From an uncultured bacterium (GTDB taxonomy: Bacteria > Pseudomonadota > Alphaproteobacteria > SP197): DNA of 11,203 nt. Location of the stretch: contig CALLQH010000227.1 of assembly GCA_938014945.1 (NCBI GenBank), forward strand, positions 1 through 11,203, given 5' to 3'. The notes beneath the pieces were generated by a model, which made no database searches, was not told where the DNA came from, and saw nothing but the letters and a program-made list of their open reading frames with translations. Position numbers and translations under genes: made by a program. Below are positions 5,937-11,203 of the stretch, one piece after another (the stretch's first letter is position 1; every line of letters starts with the position of its first letter).

Positions 5937-6847
5937 ACGCACAGCAGACCATCGCCCGCCGCGCCCCGGGCTTCCGCCCCGACACCGGCCTGATCCTGGG
6001 CTCGGGCCTGGGCGGCCTCGCCAGCGCCATCTCGGCCATCGCCACGATTCCCTATAGCGAGATTCCGGGCTTTCCCGTGCCTTCGGCCGGCGGCCACAAG
6101 GGCCGGCTGGTGCTGGGCTGGCTGGGCGGACGGCGCGTGGCCTGCATGCAGGGCCGCTGCCACCTCTATGAAGGCGTCGCCGCACGCGATCTCGCCGTGC
6201 CCGTGCGCACGCTGAAGGCGCTGGGCTGCGGTGAGCTGATCGTGACCAACGCTGCGGGCTCGCTGCGCATGACGCGCCGCCCCGGCGCCATCATGGCAAT
6301 TTCCGATCACATCAATCTGATGGGCGCCAACCCGCTGACCGGCGGGCGCGGAATCGGCGACGGCCCGCGCTTCGTGCCGATGAACGGCGCCTATGACGCG
6401 CGCCTGCGCGCCCTGGCGGCCAAGGCCGCAGCCGATGCCGGCGTGGCGCTCTCGGAGGGCGTCTATCTGGCGGTCGCCGGGCCGAACTTCGAGACCCCGG
6501 CGGAAATCCGCGCCTTCCGCACGCTGGGCGCGGACGCCGTCGGCATGTCGACGGTGCCGGAGGTGCTGGTGGCGCGCCAGTCGGGCATGGCCGTGCTGGG
6601 CCTGTCGCTGATGACCAACTTCGCTGCCGGCATGGTGCGCCGCGCGCCCTCGGCCGCCGAGGTGGAGGAAACCGCCGCGCGGGCCGCCGACGACATGCGC
6701 CATCTCATCACCGGCTTCCTGGAGCGCCTTGCCAAACAGCCCGCGAATGCGCTGCGCGCGCCTCAGCCCAGGCTGCAGCGCAGCTCCCAGGCGCCCTCGG
6801 CGGCATTGAAGAAACGCTCGCTGACGATAAAGCCGAAAGCCTCGTAG
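5933..6847 (+). CDS. Purine-nucleoside phosphorylase, trimeric type
   Basis: This cytoplasmic enzyme splits purine nucleosides with phosphate into free base and (deoxy)ribose 1-phosphate. Signatures run in family order: GSGLGG (23-28) and GGHKG (53-57) for phosphate, GRCHLYEG (74-81), TNAAGSL (105-111), SDHINLMGANPL (124-135), AGPNFETPAEIR (182-193) with the base-binding Glu187, DAVGMSTVPE (201-210) and LMTNFAAG with Asn229, which matches the purine-binding Asn of the family. The start overlaps the gpt stop, forming a salvage operon: bases released here are substrates for Gpt. The family body ends near residue 265. The last ~38 residues are a basic, low-similarity tail, and residues 277-304 are encoded on DNA that also encodes the GNAT C-terminus on the other strand. 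The name could be punA, xapA or deoD; the sequence alone does not decide. Confidence 0.94.
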   Translation: MNAQQTIARRAPGFRPDTGLILGSGLGGLASAISAIATIPYSEIPGFPVPSAGGHKGRLVLGWLGGRRVACMQGRCHLYEGVAARDLAVPVRTLKALGCGELIVTNAAGSLRMTRRPGAIMAISDHINLMGANPLTGGRGIGDGPRFVPMNGAYDARLRALAAKAAADAGVALSEGVYLAVAGPNFETPAEIRAFRTLGADAVGMSTVPEVLVARQSGMAVLGLSLMTNFAAGMVRRAPSAAEVEETAARAADDMRHLITGFLERLAKQPANALRAPQPRLQRSSQAPSAALKKRSLTIKPKAS

Positions 6848-7179
6848 AGCGCGCGCGCAGGCGCGTTCTCTTCATAGACCTCCAGCGTCACCGGCCGGAT
6901 GCCGCGGTCGAGCTGGGCCGCGACCAGCGTGCGGCCGATGCCGCGGCGCTGGAAGGCCGGATCGATGAAGAGGTCGTCGAGCAACCCGCCTGCCGCGCCG
7001 AGGTAACCGGCCACCTGGCCCTCGCATTCGGCGATGCGCGTGAAATCCCAGCCCGGGAACTTGCCCGCGTACCAGGCCTCGATCTCGGGGAGCGGATAGT
7101 CCCAGCCCATGAAGGCATAGCCGACCAGGCAGGATGCGCGATGGACGCGCGCGATCGCGGGCAGGTCGTCCGCGGTCAT
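6763..7179 (-). CDS. GNAT-family N-acetyltransferase
   Basis: The product is 138 residues from ATG at 7179, with the acetyl-CoA pyrophosphate loop QRRGIGRT (77-84), following strand LDDLFIDPAF, and the family's C-terminal NAPARALYEAFGF (105-117). GNAT enzymes acetylate amines on small molecules, peptides or proteins; the acceptor is unknown. The gene follows the quinone-oxidoreductase-like gene on the same strand with a gap of 26 bases, so they are likely co-transcribed. The ATG has no ribosome binding site. Just upstream the frame continues as AIRYRA, which looks like the first GNAT strand; it is open back to a CTG at 7210 that overlaps the neighbour's stop (CTGA) and is preceded by GGTGGT. 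The true start may therefore be non-standard. Its 3' end overlaps the phosphorylase gene antisense by 85 bp. Confidence 0.9.
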   Translation of the reverse strand: MTADDLPAIARVHRASCLVGYAFMGWDYPLPEIEAWYAGKFPGWDFTRIAECEGQVAGYLGAAGGLLDDLFIDPAFQRRGIGRTLVAAQLDRGIRPVTLEVYEENAPARALYEAFGFIVSERFFNAAEGAWELRCSLG

Positions 7180-7205
7180 CGCGCGATAGCGGATCGCCGC
7201 GTCGC

Positions 7206-8180
7206 TCAGGGCGTGACCACCAGCTTGCCGGTCGCGCGCCGAGCCGCGATGTCCTCCAGCGCCTGGACGGCCTCGTCCAGGGTGTAGGTCTTGGACACCA
7301 GCGGCTTCAGCGCACCCTCGGCCAGCCAGTCCATCAGGGTGCGGATGGATTCCGTCACGACCTCCGGGTCCTTCTCGTGGTAGGCGCCCCAGAAGACGCC
7401 CATGGCGGCGAAGTTCTTCACCAGCAGCAGGTTGGCCGGGAGTTCGGGAATGCGCCCGCCCGCGAAGCCCACGACCAGCAGGCGCCCCTCCCAGGCGATG
7501 CAGCGCACCGACTGGTCGAAGACATCGCCGCCCACGGGATCGAAGATGACATCGGCGCCCTTGCCGCCGGTTAGCTCCTTAACCTTGTTGCGGAACTCGC
7601 CTTCCTCGTAGTTGATCAGGTGGTCGGCGCCATGTTCGCCCGCCACCTTCAGCTTCTCCGCGCTCGATGCCGTGGCGATCACGGTGGCGCCCATGCGCTT
7701 GCCGACCTCGACCGCCGCCAGGCCGACGCCGCCGGAGGCGCCGTGGACCAGCAGGGTCTCACCGGGCTGCAGGCGCGCGCGCTGGTGCAGGCCCAGGTGC
7801 GCGGTGCCGTAGGCGACGGGAATTGCCGCGGCGATGACGCCGTCGATGCCGTCCGGGCGCGGCTTGGCCCGTTTGGCCTCCAGCACCACACGCTCGGCAT
7901 AACCGCCGGTGCCGCACATGCCGATCACCGGCTGGCCGACCGAAAAGCCCGTGACGCCCTCGCCCACCTGCGCGACGCGGCCCGCGACCTCCATGCCCGG
8001 GGAGAACGGCAGTTCGGGCTTCACCTGGTACTTGCCCTGGATGATGAGCGTATCGGCGAAGTTGACGCCGCAGCCCTCGACATCGATGGCGATCTCGCCG
8101 GGGCCGGGGACCGGCGCCTCGATCTCGGCGACTTCCAGGGTCTCGGGGCCGCCCAGGGCGCGGCAGAGCAATGCCTTCAT
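7206..8180 (-). CDS. NADPH:quinone oxidoreductase-like MDR enzyme
   Basis: This 324-residue member of the zinc-free medium-chain dehydrogenase/reductase family has an N-terminal GroES-like domain with VNFAD (39-43) and PFSPGMEVAGRV (58-69). Its Rossmann NAD(P)H domain carries HGASGGVGLAA (146-156), and the end is ARRATGKLVV (313-322). The length is normal. The cysteine ligands of zinc alcohol dehydrogenases are absent. Such enzymes reduce quinones, enones or acyl-CoA derivatives with NADPH; the substrate is not deducible. The start has AAGGAA close upstream (8185-8190). The gene follows the MFS pump by 37 bases and precedes the acetyltransferase, suggesting one transcript serving detoxification (inference). 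Confidence 0.93.
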   Translation of the reverse strand: MKALLCRALGGPETLEVAEIEAPVPGPGEIAIDVEGCGVNFADTLIIQGKYQVKPELPFSPGMEVAGRVAQVGEGVTGFSVGQPVIGMCGTGGYAERVVLEAKRAKPRPDGIDGVIAAAIPVAYGTAHLGLHQRARLQPGETLLVHGASGGVGLAAVEVGKRMGATVIATASSAEKLKVAGEHGADHLINYEEGEFRNKVKELTGGKGADVIFDPVGGDVFDQSVRCIAWEGRLLVVGFAGGRIPELPANLLLVKNFAAMGVFWGAYHEKDPEVVTESIRTLMDWLAEGALKPLVSKTYTLDEAVQALEDIAARRATGKLVVTP

Positions 8181-8217
8181 GGTGTTCCTTCTCGTTGCGC
8201 AGCGGCGCCAACTCTAG

Positions 8218-9441
8218 TCAGCGCTTCATCCCATGCAAATGGCTGAGCCAGGCAAAGAACGCGCCGACCAGCATCATGATCACCACCGGCATGGCGCTGT
8301 CCGACAGGGTGTGGCCTACGACCGTCATCAGGATGGCGCCGATGCCCATCTGCAATGCGCCCGCCAGGCCCGAGGCCGTACCCGCCCGCGTGGGATCGAC
8401 GCTGACCGCCCCGGCAAAGCCGTTCGGCATGGAAAAACCGTTGCCGACGCTGATGACGCCGGAGATCAGGAAGAAGCTCGGCAGGTCCAGCATGCCGGCG
8501 AGCGTGACGATCAACAGGACGATGCCCCCGGCAAGCGAAAGCACCGTGCCGATGCTGATCATGCGGTCCGATCCCACCCGCGCACCGATCCGTCCCGAGG
8601 TGAAGTTGCCTGCCATGTAGGAGCCCGAGATCAGCACGAACCACCAGCCGTAGCCTGCGGCCGAACGGCCCATGATCTCCTGCGCCACGAAGGGCGCGCC
8701 GCCGAGGAAGCTGTAGAAGGACGCCGTGGTGAAGGCGACCTGCAGCGCATAGCCGCGGAAGCGGCGCAGGCGCAGCAGCACACCGAAGCCGCCGAAGAGA
8801 TCGGCCATGGTCGTGGTCGGGCCGCGGTCGTGATGGGTCTCGTGCAACAGCAGGGCGCAGGCGCCGGTGGTGAAGAGGCCAAAGGCGAGCACGAACCAGA
8901 AGATCGCCTGCCAGCCGTACCATTCGTAGAGATACCCGCCGACCACCGGCCCGGCCATCGGCGCAATGACCATGCCGGCGGTGATGTAGGCGATCATCTG
9001 GGCGGCGCGCTCGCGTTCGTAGATGTCGCGCACGATGGCGCGGCTCAACACGATGCCCGCACAGCCGCCGAAGGCCTGCAGCGCGCGGCCCAGCAGCAGG
9101 GCGCCGATATCCCAGGCAAAAACGCAGGCCAGCGTGCCCAGAAGGAACAGGCCGAAGCCCGCCAGCAACACAGGGCGGCGTCCGAAGCGGTCCGAAAGCG
9201 GGCCATAGACGAGCTGCCCCACGGTGAGCCCGATCAGGTAGACCGTGAGCGAGGCCTGCACGGTGCCGTAGTCGACGCCGAACACATGCACCAGCCCCGG
9301 CATCGCCGGCACCAGCACCTGCAGGGCGAAGGAAGAAAGCGCAGTCGCAACGATCAGCACCCAGAGTGGTGGAATCCGACGAATCTTCGCGTTCGTTGCA
9401 TCGGCCATGGCTTCTGCGGGATGATGGCCTGGGACGTGCAT
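8218..9441 (-). CDS. Bcr/CflA-family MFS drug efflux transporter
   Basis: The 407-residue inner-membrane protein has about 12 hydrophobic helices. MFS motif A, GPLSDRFGRRP, is at 80-90 between helices 2 and 3. The antiporter-type segment ITAGMVIAPMAGPVVGGYLYEWYGW (helix 5 region, 153-177) is typical of the Bcr/CflA proton-driven exporters, as is LSRAIVRDIY just before it. The start at 9441 has AAGAAGG four bases upstream; an alternative ATG at 9408 has a weaker site and would give 396 residues. A longer open frame continues upstream across the kinase gene, but it has no family similarity there. The gene heads a probable operon with the oxidoreductase and acetyltransferase. Its start codon is 39 bp from the divergent kinase start, so the promoters must overlap the coding ends. 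Confidence 0.93.
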   Translation of the reverse strand: MHVPGHHPAEAMADATNAKIRRIPPLWVLIVATALSSFALQVLVPAMPGLVHVFGVDYGTVQASLTVYLIGLTVGQLVYGPLSDRFGRRPVLLAGFGLFLLGTLACVFAWDIGALLLGRALQAFGGCAGIVLSRAIVRDIYERERAAQMIAYITAGMVIAPMAGPVVGGYLYEWYGWQAIFWFVLAFGLFTTGACALLLHETHHDRGPTTTMADLFGGFGVLLRLRRFRGYALQVAFTTASFYSFLGGAPFVAQEIMGRSAAGYGWWFVLISGSYMAGNFTSGRIGARVGSDRMISIGTVLSLAGGIVLLIVTLAGMLDLPSFFLISGVISVGNGFSMPNGFAGAVSVDPTRAGTASGLAGALQMGIGAILMTVVGHTLSDSAMPVVIMMLVGAFFAWLSHLHGMKR

Positions 9442-9480
9442 GATACCTTCTTCGTCGCGTGGAACAGGGCGCCACACATC

Positions 9481-10791
9481 ATGACGCAGCGAGGGCCTGC
9501 CCCAGGACCGGAAGGATCGGGCAAGCTGGAGGACTGGCGCACGCGGTTGGACCGCGTGTTTGCCACCAGCGCTGATCTTTACCGCGATCTGTTCCGGCTG
9601 TCGCCGGCGCCGATCATCCTGGAGGACTGGAGCAAGACCAGGGTTCTGATCGAGGAGATCCGCGCCGCCGCCCCCGATTCGGCCGAAGCCCACGTCATCG
9701 CCCACCCGGAGCTCGCCGAACGCTTCGTCCTGAGCCAGGACTACATCATCGCCAACCCCGCGATGCTGGAGATCAACCGGGCCAGCACGGAAGAGGGGTA
9801 TGTCGACTATCTGCTCGCCTTCGAGCAGCGCATGGTGCCGCCCATCGCGCGGCTGATCGCCGACCTGGTCGAGGGCCATACCGACGTCATCTGGCCCGAG
9901 ATGGAATGCCTGGCCTACGACGGCACCGACATCGTGCTGCGCGGCCGTGTCTTCATCCCGCCCGACCATGTCGATACCTGGTCGCTCGCCATCTCGACCT
10001 TCGAGGACATCACCGCCGAGCGCGAGGACGAGCGCGAGCTGCGCCAGGCGCGCGACGACGCCCAGCGGGCGAACGCCACCAAGGCGGAGTTCGTCGCCAA
10101 CATGAGCCACGAATTCCGCACCCCGCTCAACGCCATCATCGGATTCGCCCAGGTGCTGCGCGACGAGATGTTCGGCCCCCTGGGCAGTCCGCGTTACGGC
10201 AGTTATGTCGCCGACATCCTGGAAAGCGGCGAACACCTGCTCGATCTGGTCAACGACATCCTGGATCTCGCCAAGGCCGATGCAGGCCGGCTGGAGCTGG
10301 AAGAGTCCGTCGTCGACCTGGATGCCCTGGTCGAGCAGTCCATGCGTTTCGTGCGCGACCGGGCGGCGCGCGAGCGCATTGCCGTCACCACCCATCTCGA
10401 CAGCAGCCTGCCGCGCCTGCTGGGCGACAACCGGCGGCTGCGCCAGCTCCTGCTCAACCTGCTGACCAACGCCGTGAAGTTCACACCCCACGGCGGCGCC
10501 ATCACGATCCGCGCCGGTTTCAGTCCGGCCGGCGGCATCGAGATCGCCATCACCGACACGGGCATCGGCATGACGCCCGAGGAGATCAAGGTCGCCCTGG
10601 AGCCCTTCGGCCAGATCCAGCGGCGGCGCCACGGCCGACTGGAAGGCACGGGCCTGGGCCTGCCCATCGCGCGCCGCATCGCCGAGATGCACGGCGGCAC
10701 TGTGGAGATCGAGAGCAACCCGGGCCAGGGCACCACGGCCCGCCTGCTGCTGCCCGCCAGCCGCATCGCGCCGGACCCGTCCGCCCCCTGA
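9481..10791 (+). CDS. Soluble PAS-domain sensor histidine kinase
   Basis: The 436-residue product has no membrane helix, so it is probably cytoplasmic. A PAS-type sensor region covers about residues 35-178, beginning LFRLSPAPIILEDWSKTRVLIEEIRA and ending STFEDITAERED; this form is common in bacterial kinases. A short coiled linker (180-203) leads to HisKA with the phospho-acceptor His210 in MSHEFRTPLNAIIGF. The ATPase domain has the N-box Asn330 (LLTNAVKFTPHGG), G1 DTGIGM at 359-364 and G2 GTGLGLPIA at 389-397. It has no receiver domain, and no response regulator is adjacent, so its partner is unknown. ATG at 9481 has only a weak, distant AGGG; upstream in-frame codons (9421-9424) would overlap the pump gene. 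Divergence from the pump operon makes that operon a possible but unproven target. Confidence 0.92.
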   Translation: MTQRGPAPGPEGSGKLEDWRTRLDRVFATSADLYRDLFRLSPAPIILEDWSKTRVLIEEIRAAAPDSAEAHVIAHPELAERFVLSQDYIIANPAMLEINRASTEEGYVDYLLAFEQRMVPPIARLIADLVEGHTDVIWPEMECLAYDGTDIVLRGRVFIPPDHVDTWSLAISTFEDITAEREDERELRQARDDAQRANATKAEFVANMSHEFRTPLNAIIGFAQVLRDEMFGPLGSPRYGSYVADILESGEHLLDLVNDILDLAKADAGRLELEESVVDLDALVEQSMRFVRDRAARERIAVTTHLDSSLPRLLGDNRRLRQLLLNLLTNAVKFTPHGGAITIRAGFSPAGGIEIAITDTGIGMTPEEIKVALEPFGQIQRRRHGRLEGTGLGLPIARRIAEMHGGTVEIESNPGQGTTARLLLPASRIAPDPSAP

Positions 10792-10801
10792 AATCGCATG
10801 G

Positions 10802-10834
10802 CTGCCTCTTGCCGAGCGCCGCGCGGCAAAGCAG
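10802..10834 (+). terminator. Hairpin between kinase and flavoprotein genes, possible terminator
   Basis: CTGC (10802-10805) plus TTGCCG (10809-10814) pair with CGGCAA (10824-10829) plus GCAG (10831-10834), with a small internal loop and a nine-base GC-rich loop. No T-run follows, so it is not a classic intrinsic terminator. It may attenuate read-through into the next gene or be incidental. Confidence 0.3.
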
Positions 10835-10856
10835 TGTTGCGCCTCGACGTTCCCCC

Positions 10857-10861
10857 GGAGG
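10857..10861 (+). promoter_or_regulatory. Ribosome binding site of the flavoprotein gene
   Basis: GGAGG lies seven bases before ATG at 10869 and fixes the start of the partial gene. Confidence 0.85.
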
Positions 10862-10868
10862 TTCCCTG

Positions 10869-11203
10869 ATGAAGACCCATGCCCGTGTCGTCGTGATCGG
10901 CGGCGGCGTTCTCGGCTGCTCCATCGCCTATCACCTGACCAAGGCGGGCTGCGCCGACGTCCTGCTGCTCGAGCGCGCCGAACTCACCTCCGGCTCCACC
11001 TGGCATGCCGCGGCCAACATCCATGCCATGCACGGCAACGCCAGCCTCGCGCGCCTGCAGGACTACACCATCAAGATCTACGACCGGCTGGAGGAGGAGA
11101 CCGGCCAGTCGGTCGGCCTGCACCGCTGCGGCGGCCTCTATCTCGCCACCAGCCAGGAGCGCTTCGACGAGCTGAAGATCCAGCGGGCGCGGGCCCGTTA
11201 CCT
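10869..11203 (+). CDS. FAD-dependent oxidoreductase, sarcosine/dimethylglycine dehydrogenase-like, 5' part
   Basis: The first 111 codons are visible and the frame is open to the window edge. VVVIGGGVLGCSIAYHL (7-23) is the dinucleotide-binding fold that holds FAD, ending with an acidic residue in LLLERAEL (32-39). TSGSTWHAAANIH (40-52) is the motif after it that in sarcosine and dimethylglycine dehydrogenases contains the histidine for covalent FAD attachment; His46 is the candidate. The following stretch (RLQDYTIKIYDRLEEETG, GLHRCGGLYLA) also fits that group. Full-length relatives of about 800 residues carry C-terminal GcvT-like folate domains, which cannot be checked here. The likely role is oxidative demethylation of an N-methylated amine. 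The exact substrate is undecided. The gene lies 77 bp after the kinase gene in the same direction. Confidence 0.88.
   Translation, partial: MKTHARVVVIGGGVLGCSIAYHLTKAGCADVLLLERAELTSGSTWHAAANIHAMHGNASLARLQDYTIKIYDRLEEETGQSVGLHRCGGLYLATSQERFDELKIQRARARY

Noticed and set aside
8218..10692. 824-codon minus frame that extends the MFS pump over the kinase gene
   Set aside because: Only the part from about 9441 has transporter features. Upstream it is an antisense shadow of the kinase caused by high-GC codon use. Good binding site at 9446-9452 fixes the start.
8233..10791. 852-codon plus frame that extends the kinase over the pump
   Set aside because: The first 416 codons are antisense to the transporter and are His/Arg/Asp-rich low-similarity sequence. 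PAS and kinase features start only after 9481.
10203..11123. 306-codon minus-strand frame over the kinase and flavoprotein start
   Set aside because: It is antisense to two well-supported genes and shows no domain features.

Overview
The window is high-GC, gene-dense DNA with short gaps, ATGA-type stop/start overlaps and Shine-Dalgarno-led starts. The protein families and their style (a PAS/HisKA kinase, a Bcr/CflA pump, a sarcosine/dimethylglycine dehydrogenase-like flavoprotein, RTX repeats) suggest an alphaproteobacterium, perhaps from the Rhodospirillales. That placement is inference. I see no tRNA, rRNA, CRISPR array, transposase or attachment site.

Left part (1-1974): two minus-strand genes for very acidic proteins. 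One is an RTX-type calcium-binding protein that runs off the left edge and has a Lys-Gly-Ser/Asp repeat segment between two RTX blocks. The other is a 103-residue protein with 32 Asp/Glu and no Lys, Arg or His. It is followed by a clear intrinsic terminator, so the two genes are separate transcription units. A 306-bp divergent region with direct and inverted repeats separates the acidic gene from the plus-strand genes.

Centre-left (1975-5268): a HemL-like class III aminotransferase is translationally coupled (TGATG) to a 310-residue protein I do not recognise, which has features of a glycosidase-type beta-propeller. A DMT/EamA permease converges on this pair with a single base between stop codons.

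Centre (5454-6847): a purine salvage operon, gpt (xanthine/guanine phosphoribosyltransferase) overlapping a trimeric-type purine nucleoside phosphorylase. The phosphorylase releases bases that Gpt can convert to nucleotides. Its 3' end overlaps the 3' end of a convergent GNAT acetyltransferase by 85 bp.

Right part (6763-9441, minus): a Bcr/CflA MFS pump, a zinc-free quinone-oxidoreductase-like MDR enzyme and the GNAT acetyltransferase lie close together in one direction and are probably one operon, possibly for detoxification. A soluble PAS histidine kinase (9481-10791) is divergent from the pump with only 39 bp between start codons. After a short hairpin-containing gap, an FAD-dependent dehydrogenase gene begins at 10869 and runs off the right edge.

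The least explained parts are the acidic no-basic-residue protein, the repeat linker in the RTX protein, and the aminotransferase/propeller pair. Most other genes belong to familiar families.
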